A DNA stretch of 18,706 bases, taken from contig JAEXZS010000025.1 of assembly GCA_023451375.1 (NCBI GenBank), forward strand, positions 1 to 18,706, written 5' to 3'. This document shows positions 8,895 through 13,558 of the stretch, piece after piece. Source of the stretch: Pseudomonadota bacterium. Its GTDB lineage: Bacteria; Pseudomonadota; Alphaproteobacteria; Caulobacterales; Caulobacteraceae. The translations under genes were made by a program, and so were the position numbers. The notes under the pieces were generated by a model. It did not search any database. It saw only the letters and a list, made by a program, of their open reading frames with translations, and had not been told where the DNA came from. Numbering within the stretch: the stretch's first letter is position 1; each line of letters starts with the position of its first letter.

Positions 8895-9128
8895 GGGTTT
8901 GGTCTGTCCATGCGATCGCCGGACTAGCGGCGGCGGCGATCCGGCTCGCCAGGCGTGAGCGCGACGAGAACGCTCGTCAGCGGCGATGTCGAACTGGAGA
9001 AGAAGAATGGCGCACCCGAAGAGATTCGAACTCCTGACCCCCAGATTCGTAGTCTGGGTGAAAGGAGAGGCACGCCATACGCTTAGCTTGAAATCGCCGT
9101 AACACCCCTCGACCCTAGGCATAGGAGC
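8895..9128. other. Chromosome-to-island junction, no gene
   Basis: This stretch between the DUF1801 gene and the first island gene holds the tRNA-Arg fragment and otherwise no convincing coding frame. A plus-strand frame through the region ends in WRTRRDSNS, which is merely the antisense of the tRNA. To the right of the fragment (9058-9128) the DNA is less GC-rich and ends in TAGGAG just before the first island start codons. No confident promoter could be picked out. Confidence 0.6.
9008..9057 (-). other. 3' fragment of tRNA-Arg(ACG): attachment-site-like island boundary
   Basis: Read on the minus strand, 9057 to 9008 gives a complete anticodon arm (stem CCAGA/TCTGG, loop CTACGAA, anticodon ACG), a 5-nt variable loop GGGTC, a T arm with loop TTCGAAT, the 3' acceptor strand CGGGTGC, the discriminator G and an encoded CCA. 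The 27 bases that should supply the matching acceptor strand (GCACCCG expected) and the D arm show neither. The gene is therefore cut just before the anticodon stem and cannot make a tRNA. Duplicated tRNA 3' ends are the classical att scars of islands integrated by tyrosine recombinases. Its 3' end faces left, so the host lies to the left and the intact tRNA is predicted beyond the right edge. Confidence 0.85.
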
Positions 9129-9641
9129 ATGCATCACTCTGGCATGCACCCTGCCCTACTCCTGGTGAGCCTCGCCCTTCAGGCCGATCCGCTTGTTGGC
9201 CGGGCCACGGTCATCGACGGCGACACCCTGGAGATGAGGGGTCAGAGGATCCGTCTCTGGGGGATAGACGCCCCGGAGGGCCGGCAGACCTGCACGCGAT
9301 CCGGTGAGACCTATCGGTGCGGCACGGATGCCGCAAACTACCTGGACACCCTGATCGCAGATCGACCAGTGAACTGTCGTTCGAAAGGGCGACCTGATCG
9401 CTACGCCCGGGTCGTCGCCACCTGCCAGGTTTTCGAAACAGGCTGCGAAAGGGGCGCCGACGTCTGCGTCGTCTCGACCGACCTGAACGCGTCCATGGTG
9501 CTGGGAGGCCATGCCCTCGACTACGAGCAGTTTAGCCGTGGCGCATACGCTGAGCAGCAGGCCGATGCGCGCACTCGGCGGCGCGGCGTCTGGGCCGGCG
9601 AGTTTCAAATGCCTTGGGACTGGCGCCGTGGTCGGCGCTGA
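9129..9641 (+). CDS. Secreted or periplasmic thermonuclease-like (SNase-fold) protein
   Basis: A 170-aa protein with a short hydrophobic N-terminus (PALLLVSLALQA) that fits a signal peptide, followed by a staphylococcal-nuclease-like OB-fold domain. Visible motifs are ATVIDGDTLEM, IRLWGIDAPEG with the conserved Asp and Glu, and DRYARVVATCQV with the conserved Arg. The closing ADARTRRRGVWAGEFQMPWDWR is the usual C-terminal helix and the Trp motif of bacterial members. Six cysteines after the signal region fit an exported, disulfide-bonded protein. The family cleaves phosphodiester bonds in DNA and RNA, though many small bacterial members are uncharacterised. The start is ambiguous: ATG 9129 lies only one base after TAGGAG, and ATG 9144 is about 16 bases away and gives a cleaner signal peptide. 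It is the first gene of a five-gene operon. Confidence 0.85.
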   Translation: MHHSGMHPALLLVSLALQADPLVGRATVIDGDTLEMRGQRIRLWGIDAPEGRQTCTRSGETYRCGTDAANYLDTLIADRPVNCRSKGRPDRYARVVATCQVFETGCERGADVCVVSTDLNASMVLGGHALDYEQFSRGAYAEQQADARTRRRGVWAGEFQMPWDWRRGRR

Positions 9642-9644
9642 CAC

Positions 9645-9663
9645 CCGTCTATTTCTGGGAGGG
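9645..9663 (+). repeat. Translation-initiation module, copy 1
   Basis: CCGTCTATTTCTGGGAGGG, directly after the nuclease stop. It matches copy 2 (9854-9872) at 18 of 19 positions and supplies the GGGAGGG ribosome site for the next gene. This copy runs straight into a stretch of 11 G. Confidence 0.8.
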
Positions 9664-9671
9664 GGGGGGGG
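9661..9671 (+). repeat. Homopolymer of 11 G in a ribosome-binding region
   Basis: Eleven consecutive G follow GGGA and end two bases before the ATG at 9674. The other copies of the same module have only three or four G here, so the tract looks like an expansion. Its length sets how much Shine-Dalgarno-like sequence lies next to the start codon. Confidence 0.8.
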
Positions 9672-9673
9672 CG

Positions 9674-9850
9674 ATGACGAACCACGATGCAATGCCGAGA
9701 GCATTGGGCGTACTGGCGCTCCTGCTCTCGTTAGCCGGCGTCATCGCATGGCTGGGCTTTGGATATGGGCGCGCAGGTGGCGCTCTGCTGCTTCTTAGCA
9801 ATGGAGCGCTGATCGCCTCATACGTGATCAAGCGGTCTCGTGTAGGCTGA
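9674..9850 (+). CDS. Small two-helix membrane protein (58 aa)
   Basis: A hydrophobic protein with two likely membrane segments, about residues 10-30 (LGVLALLLSLAGVIAWLGFGY) and 34-52 (AGGALLLLSNGALIASYV), ending in the basic tail KRSRVG. No family is recognised. The ATG at 9674 follows the G-rich ribosome region, 32 bases after the nuclease stop. Its place between an exported nuclease and a second small membrane protein suggests an envelope role, but nothing more specific can be said. Confidence 0.65.
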   Translation: MTNHDAMPRALGVLALLLSLAGVIAWLGFGYGRAGGALLLLSNGALIASYVIKRSRVG

Positions 9851-9853
9851 CAG

Positions 9854-9872
9854 CCGTCTAGTTCTGGGAGGG
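9854..9872 (+). repeat. Translation-initiation module, copy 2
   Basis: CCGTCTAGTTCTGGGAGGG, placed between the stop of the 58-aa gene and the ATG of the next gene at 9877. A shortened echo, CTATTCTGGGAGG, recurs at 9889-9901 inside the following coding sequence. Confidence 0.8.
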
Positions 9873-9876
9873 ACGA

Positions 9877-10137
9877 ATGACCGAGGCGCTATTCTGGGAG
9901 GTCATCCCTCAGCCGGTGATCGCCGCAATCACGATGCTGGCCTTTGTGCCCGGGTCGTGGAAGGTTCGGATCAGCGGGGCTGTCATAGCCTTCGTCGTCG
10001 GCCTCGGCCTCGGCCTCTTCGTCGAATGGCTCAAGTCTCAGGGCGTGCCAGGGTGGGTCGGCTGGTTCATCGCCCTTCCGCTCGCCGGCTACGTGCTGTG
10101 GCACTGGTGGCGGGCTCAGAAGAAGCGGCCAGTCTAG
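9877..10137 (+). CDS. Small membrane protein (86 aa)
   Basis: A hydrophobic protein with probably three membrane segments: about residues 10-25 (PQPVIAAITMLAFVPG), 31-51 (RISGAVIAFVVGLGLGLFVEW) and 60-77 (GWVGWFIALPLAGYVLWHWW). A basic tail, RAQKKRPV, follows. No family is recognised. The ATG at 9877 follows initiation module copy 2, and the TAG stop falls inside module copy 3, so initiation of the antitoxin gene downstream is closely linked to termination here. Confidence 0.7.
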   Translation: MTEALFWEVIPQPVIAAITMLAFVPGSWKVRISGAVIAFVVGLGLGLFVEWLKSQGVPGWVGWFIALPLAGYVLWHWWRAQKKRPV

Positions 10138-10148
10138 TTCCGGGAGGG
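10130..10148 (+). repeat. Translation-initiation module, copy 3
   Basis: CAGTCTAGTTCCGGGAGGG, matching copy 2 at 17 of 19 positions. It contains the TAG stop of the 86-aa membrane protein and the ribosome site of the antitoxin gene. Confidence 0.8.
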
Positions 10149-10156
10149 GCGCGATT

Positions 10157-10855
10157 GTGAATATGGCATCAACCGTTCCCGATGTAGGATCAGGCGTGAA
10201 CGCGCCGCTGAAATGGTCTGACATCCTCATGGAGGGAGGCTTTACGACCCGCGAGGTCGCAAGGCTGCTCGGTCGCGGCACATCCGAAGTTCGAAGCTGG
10301 TTAAGCGGCAAGAACCCCATAATCGCGCGCGACTACGATGATCTGAATGGACATCACGTGATGTCATTTCAGGCCTTGGTTGAAGCACGCGCGGTGTCCT
10401 ATTTCCTGGAGAACGGCGTTTCTCGCCAAGCCCTCCGTGAGACGATGAAGGGCTTGAGGGGCAAGGGCGAACGTCATCCCCTCGCGCGCGACAAGAGTTT
10501 TGTAACCGACGGCTTTCGTATGATCGAGGTCGAGGGCGACAAACTCATAAACCTCGCGAATGACGTTTACGCCCACGTGGACCTAATGCGGCCGGCACTG
10601 GCCGGGCGCGTGATCTTCGAGCACGGCCGCGCCGCCACGTTCTTCCCAGATCCCACCACGCCTCTGGTGAGGATCGATCCGCGCCATGCTGTAGGGAAGC
10701 CGGTTGTGATAGATCAAGGGCGGGTGGTCGCAACGTCCGCTCTGGCTGTAACGGCGGAGGACGAGGGCGTTCATGAGGCCGCGGACTGGTATGGGGTAAC
10801 CAGTGAGGCGGCAGAGCAGGCCCTTAAATTTGAGCAGGCGCACGCTGTCCGGTGA
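10157..10855 (+). CDS. DUF433-type antitoxin with N-terminal HTH (VapB45-like)
   Basis: A 232-aa protein. Residues 28-52 (GFTTREVARLLGRGTSEVRSW) form a helix-turn-helix, a long central region follows, and residues 168-228 match the DUF433 pattern: VRIDPRHAVGKPVV, then VVATSALAV, EGVHEAADWYGVTSEAAEQALKFE. DUF433 proteins of this size are paired with PIN-like toxins; the example I recall is M. tuberculosis VapB45-VapC45 (Rv2018-Rv2019). The antitoxin would neutralise the toxin and repress its own operon. The GTG at 10157 lies seven bases after GGGAGGGG, a better fit than ATG 10163. The stop overlaps the toxin start by four bases (GTGA), so the two are made in coupled amounts. No operator palindrome directly upstream could be recognised. 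Confidence 0.83.
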   Translation: MNMASTVPDVGSGVNAPLKWSDILMEGGFTTREVARLLGRGTSEVRSWLSGKNPIIARDYDDLNGHHVMSFQALVEARAVSYFLENGVSRQALRETMKGLRGKGERHPLARDKSFVTDGFRMIEVEGDKLINLANDVYAHVDLMRPALAGRVIFEHGRAATFFPDPTTPLVRIDPRHAVGKPVVIDQGRVVATSALAVTAEDEGVHEAADWYGVTSEAAEQALKFEQAHAVR

Positions 10856-11355
10856 TCTTCCTTCGCCTTGACGAGTGCGTTTCATACCGCATCGCCGATG
10901 CCGCGAAGACCATCGGGATTCCAGCCGGGGTTGTCTTTGAAACACCCCAAGAGCGGCAAGAGACAGGCATGGACGATGTCTCTTGGATTGCGAGCTATGC
11001 GAAGCGCGGCAAGCCGTCAGATCGGCGCGTTGTGTTTTCATGCGACGGACGACTGCGCCTGAATGAGGTCGAACGAGCGGCGGATGAGAGTGCCGGTCTG
11101 ATCGTCTTCTACGCACCGAAGTTCGACTTTTGGAGACATCTGCATCGACGCGGCCAGGCCGCGTACATCATCCGATGGCTAGACCGGATGGCCGCTATCG
11201 CGGCGGCCGCCCCTCATGGCTCACAGTTCCAACTACCGTCCAACTTCAACACCAAAACCATCGTGAGGGCGCTTCCATCTCTGCTCGACGAAAAGCCGAA
11301 GAAGCCGCGCGGCAAGAGGAGGAAGGCTTCCGGGAGCGGGCGCTCGCTGCTCTAA
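10852..11355 (+). CDS. PIN-like toxin (VapC45/DUF5615-related)
   Basis: A 167-aa protein whose N-terminus IFLRLDECVSYRIADAAKTIGIP has the pattern of PIN-like DUF5615/VapC45 proteins: a beta strand ending in an acidic residue, then the helix that binds the partner. Further acidic residues sit at the ends of DDVSWIASYA and VVFSCDGRLR, where PIN folds hold metal-binding aspartates. The predicted role is a metal-dependent ribonuclease whose action halts growth unless the upstream DUF433 protein is present. The C-terminus is strongly basic (KPKKPRGKRRKASGSGR), which could bind nucleic acid. The GTG start overlaps the antitoxin stop. Nuclease activity and target are inferred from the family and the gene pair. 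Confidence 0.75.
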   Translation: MIFLRLDECVSYRIADAAKTIGIPAGVVFETPQERQETGMDDVSWIASYAKRGKPSDRRVVFSCDGRLRLNEVERAADESAGLIVFYAPKFDFWRHLHRRGQAAYIIRWLDRMAAIAAAAPHGSQFQLPSNFNTKTIVRALPSLLDEKPKKPRGKRRKASGSGRSLL

Positions 11356-11403
11356 ACGACCATTAGAAGACGGCGGCCCCTGATGGAGCCGCCGTTGGTC
11401 GTT
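11355..11403. terminator. Bidirectional hairpin between convergent operons
   Basis: Nested perfect inverted repeats: AACGACCA (11355-11362) pairs with TGGTCGTT (11396-11403), and ACGGCGGC (11370-11377) pairs with GCCGCCGT (11388-11395). It begins at the toxin stop codon and lies just before the end of the opposing lipoprotein gene. There is no long T run on either side, so termination is likely but not certain to be intrinsic. Confidence 0.75.
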
Positions 11404-11419
11404 CTGGTTGGTCGTGGCT

Positions 11420-11746
11420 CTAGGGCCAGAAGTCGCTGTAGGAGCGCTTGATGTTCTCGACACGACCACCCCGCACCTCCACATTGTATTGCCACCGGCT
11501 GTCTCGATAGATCGCGGTCAGGTCGGCCAACCCGATGCAATCGAGAGGGCGAGCTTCGCGTGAGCCGGCCATCGTCCTGCCGCGGCAGTTCCAGCCGACA
11601 ATGCGTTTCCCCTCGATCGGAGGCGCGGCCCCGCTCGGGAAGGAGCCGCCGACTTCTAGCGGACCGAGGCGATCAACCGTTCCGCCACCGCATGCAGCAG
11701 CAGTCAATGCCAGCGTCACCCAGAAGAGAGTCCGCGCTATTCGCAT
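11420..11746 (-). CDS. Putative lipoprotein (108 aa)
   Basis: The N-terminus MRIARTLFWVTLALTAAACGGG is a lipoprotein signal with the lipobox LTAAAC, so the mature protein would be anchored at Cys19. The remaining 90 residues hold two more cysteines (NCRGR and DCIGL) that could form a disulfide. The middle (RIVGWNCRGRTMAGSREARPLDCIGLADLTAIYRDSRW) matches no family I recognise. It is the last gene of a three-gene minus-strand operon; its ATG overlaps the end of the Excalibur-domain gene by ten bases. Confidence 0.72.
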   Translation of the reverse strand: MRIARTLFWVTLALTAAACGGGTVDRLGPLEVGGSFPSGAAPPIEGKRIVGWNCRGRTMAGSREARPLDCIGLADLTAIYRDSRWQYNVEVRGGRVENIKRSYSDFWP

Positions 11747-12048
11747 CCGACGCCGTCTCCATCTCGGTCAAGGTGGCGTCCGTAGCCTGGATCGCCCTGC
11801 ATGACCGGTGCGGCGCCGGCGGCTCTAGCCTCTGAGCAATTGGCATAGGCCCGACCCGAGGATGGCGCCTGTGACCGCAACCCCTGCGGCCGATCTGGAT
11901 GGCGTGAGTTGCTGTTCCCACGATGGCAGTGATAGCCGCCGCGCTTCCGATCATTATGGCAGCCTTCGGCGTTCAATCCGCCGGGGTGAGCCATCACCGC
12001 CGCAGGCGATAGCGCAGACATGGCGGCGGCGATGATCCAAGCCTTCAT
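11737..12048 (-). CDS. Secreted Excalibur-domain protein
   Basis: A 103-aa exported protein. Residues 1-20 (MKAWIIAAAMSALSPAAVMA) are a signal peptide. Residues 21-45 hold HPGGLNAEGCHNDRKRGGYHCHRG, a His/Cys-rich YHCH motif often seen at the start of such proteins. The C-terminus is an Excalibur domain: AYANCSEARAAGAAPV and the calcium-binding-like loop HLDRDGDGVGCE. Excalibur domains are thought to bind calcium and form a disulfide, and occur in extracellular proteins, often next to SNase-fold nucleases. An SNase-like gene lies in this island at 9129. The gene starts three bases after the upstream lipoprotein stop and overlaps the next gene. Confidence 0.85.
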   Translation of the reverse strand: MKAWIIAAAMSALSPAAVMAHPGGLNAEGCHNDRKRGGYHCHRGNSNSRHPDRPQGLRSQAPSSGRAYANCSEARAAGAAPVMQGDPGYGRHLDRDGDGVGCE

Positions 12049-12051
12049 CTG

Positions 12052-12459
12052 CTATTTCTTGGGCGGCGCAGGGACCACTGGCTGCCCTTCGACCAACACG
12101 GCGATAGCACGGCCCCGACGGTTCGATCCGACGCCAAAGATCGCACCCGCAACTTGAGCGGCGGCGCTGGGTTCGGTTGTCGAATCTAGGATGATGCCGT
12201 TCGCGCCGATCTTACCGGCCTCACGACGCATCGAGTTATACATCTGCGTCTGATTGGTCGCATTAGCGTCGCCGACGGAGTCCAGAAGCGCTAGCTCACG
12301 ATACGGGCCTTGGATTTGAGCGGCCGTGCGGTAGATCACGATGCTATCCGGCAGTGTCGCTGGGCCAGCAGTTCCGGCAGCCAGCATTGTGGTGGACGTG
12401 CTGACGCAGCCGCCAAGCAGCAGCGCGCCGATCGCGGACGCGACGATCCAAGGTTTCAT
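12052..12459 (-). CDS. Putative lipoprotein (135 aa)
   Basis: A signal sequence MKPWIVASAIGALLLGGC with the lipobox LLGGC, followed by about 118 mature residues with IVIYRTAAQIQGPYRELALLD, NSMRREAGKIGANGIILDS and GRAIAVLVE. The central part resembles small bacterial lipoproteins in which a strand-helix-strand 'REAGKIGANGII' motif recurs, but I cannot name a family. The ATG at 12459 is preceded by GGGGAGGGG; the open frame extends further upstream to 12489, without support. Its first residues (MKPWIVASAIGAL) closely resemble those of the next gene (MKAWIIAAAMSAL), hinting that the secretion leader was duplicated. It is the first gene of the minus-strand operon. Confidence 0.72.
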   Translation of the reverse strand: MKPWIVASAIGALLLGGCVSTSTTMLAAGTAGPATLPDSIVIYRTAAQIQGPYRELALLDSVGDANATNQTQMYNSMRREAGKIGANGIILDSTTEPSAAAQVAGAIFGVGSNRRGRAIAVLVEGQPVVPAPPKK

Positions 12460-12613
12460 TCTGCCCCTCCCCAGGGATTTTTGCCGCAACCCCCGTCGCG
12501 GCGTAACAGTGATCTACCACAGCCGGGGCGGGTGTCTAGGTCGCTTCACGGTGGGGGCTGCGCGGTCACCCACAGGCGACCGGCGATTAGAGCTCCAAAG
12601 AGCCATCGCAAAT

Positions 12614-12628
12614 GTTCTCCTTCTGTTC
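12614..12628 (+). promoter_or_regulatory. LexA-binding (SOS) box
   Basis: A perfect GTTC-N7-GTTC, and in fact the longer direct repeat GTTCTC-N5-GTTCTC (12614-12630). This is the known LexA site of alphaproteobacteria, a direct repeat unlike the E. coli palindrome. It lies 48 bases before the ATG of the 74-aa gene at 12677, a normal distance for a repressor site overlapping a promoter. The divergent lipoprotein start is about 155 bases away and less likely to be controlled. This is the only exact copy I found in the island. Confidence 0.75.
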
Positions 12629-12676
12629 TCAGTAGTGTAGGGACTCGGCGCGGTCGGTGGTGCGACGGAGGACAGA

Positions 12677-12901
12677 ATGTCGAACCCTCTCCCTGCATCA
12701 GAGCTGGACGCCCTAGCTGACGAACTGACGCCCAAACCGCATCCGGATCTGCCGGATCGGCCGGCCCCCAGATCGAACGTCGCCTACCTGCCGGAGGCGG
12801 AGCACGAACAGATCATGGCCATCGCGCGGGGCCTAGGCTGGTTCGCCCGGCCGTCGGAGCATGAGCACCGCCTGCGGCTGGAGCGCGGTCGGCCGCGATG
12901 A
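12677..12901 (+). CDS. Hypothetical protein behind a LexA box (74 aa)
   Basis: A small hydrophilic protein. The first 35 residues are rich in Pro, Asp and Leu (LDALADELTPKPHPDLPDRP) and probably disordered; a helical part follows (EAEHEQIMAIARGLGWFARPSEHEHRLRLERGRPR). No family is recognised. A clear ribosome site, GGAGG at 12667-12671, precedes the ATG. The stop overlaps the next start by ATGA. It is the first gene of a three-gene overlapping operon, and the upstream LexA box suggests it is induced by DNA damage. Confidence 0.7.
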   Translation: MSNPLPASELDALADELTPKPHPDLPDRPAPRSNVAYLPEAEHEQIMAIARGLGWFARPSEHEHRLRLERGRPR

Positions 12902-13158
12902 TCCCGCATTACACCGATGACACCACGCCGGATGACGTCAAGACCGGCGACCAATGCGCCCTGGTTTGCTCTTGCGGCAGCACGGTTATCCCCGCGTGGC
13001 GACGGCTCCCGAAGGAACAGCAGTTCACGCCCCTGCGCGATCTCCGCCGAAAGATGGTCTGCAAGAAGTGCGGGGACCGGTCGCCCACGGTCGTGATCTC
13101 GGGCCACTACGGCACGGGTGGCAGGCTGCAGGAGTTCTGGCGATGGCCGAAGCGGTGA
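12898..13158 (+). CDS. Small zinc-ribbon protein (86 aa)
   Basis: An 86-aa protein with four candidate zinc-binding cysteines as two close pairs: the CSCG motif in ALVCSCGSTVIPAW (about residues 24-26) and CKKCG (about residues 58-61). They are separated by RRLPKEQQFTPLRDLRRKMV. This knuckle pairing is typical of zinc ribbons that bind nucleic acid or proteins. The fold assignment follows from the cysteines only; no named family is recognised. It is translationally coupled to both neighbours: it starts within the ATGA of the first gene and ends 16 bases inside the third. Confidence 0.72.
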   Translation: MIPHYTDDTTPDDVKTGDQCALVCSCGSTVIPAWRRLPKEQQFTPLRDLRRKMVCKKCGDRSPTVVISGHYGTGGRLQEFWRWPKR

Positions 13159-13370
13159 CGCTGGAGGAGGTCGACGCCTGCATAGACGCGGCGGAGGATC
13201 GGGGCGCCCTATTGGTCGGGCATTGGGATTGGTTCGTCGTGCGCGAGGCCCAGCGCGACCTGAAGATCAGGAACAACGGCGGGCTGAACTATCGCGACCT
13301 CAACGTCTGGATCGCCGATCGTCTGCGGGTCATCAGCCGGAAAGAAGCGGCTGAGTTGGACGATCTCTAG
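13143..13370 (+). CDS. Hypothetical protein (75 aa)
   Basis: A soluble, mostly helical, acidic-to-neutral protein: LEEVDACIDAAEDRGALLVGHW, FVVREAQRDLKIRN, LNYRDLNVWIADRLRVISRKEAAELDDL. No family is recognised. The ATG at 13143 lies inside the end of the zinc-ribbon gene. Its stop codon overlaps the stop of the convergent zinc-finger gene (13367-13369), leaving no room for a terminator between the two operons. Confidence 0.65.
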   Translation: MAEAVTLEEVDACIDAAEDRGALLVGHWDWFVVREAQRDLKIRNNGGLNYRDLNVWIADRLRVISRKEAAELDDL

Positions 13371-13558
13371 CGGCGCCGCCGCCGCAACATCGGCAAGCCG
13401 GCGGACGGACAGGCGTCCTCATGCGCCAGCACCTGATCCAGACTGCGCATGTCGAGCACCCAGCCGCAGGTGGGACAGCGGATGGCGTGCTCCTTCGGCA
13501 TCCCGCGCGGGCCATCGCCGACCACCACACGCTCCCCTCGGATTGGCTCAGCCCTCAC
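13367..13558 (-). CDS. Small zinc-finger protein after the ligase (63 aa)
   Basis: A 63-aa protein containing CPTCGWVLDMRSLDQVLAHEDAC. One CxxC pair is followed about 15 residues later by a His and a Cys, the spacing of a compact zinc finger. The C-terminus is a run of arginines (MLRRRRR). The GTG start at 13558 overlaps the end of the ligase gene by 11 bases, so the two are coupled. The coupling suggests it acts with the ligase, perhaps on DNA, but this is an inference. Confidence 0.68.
   Translation of the reverse strand: MRAEPIRGERVVVGDGPRGMPKEHAIRCPTCGWVLDMRSLDQVLAHEDACPSAGLPMLRRRRR

Noticed and set aside
8423..9037. A 204-codon plus-strand frame ending in WRTRRDSNS
   Set aside because: It is out of frame with the DUF1801 gene and ends inside the antisense of the tRNA fragment, a well-known annotation artefact.
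9008..9083. A complete tRNA-Arg gene
   Set aside because: The 5' acceptor strand and D arm are absent upstream of the anticodon stem, so only a 3' fragment is present.
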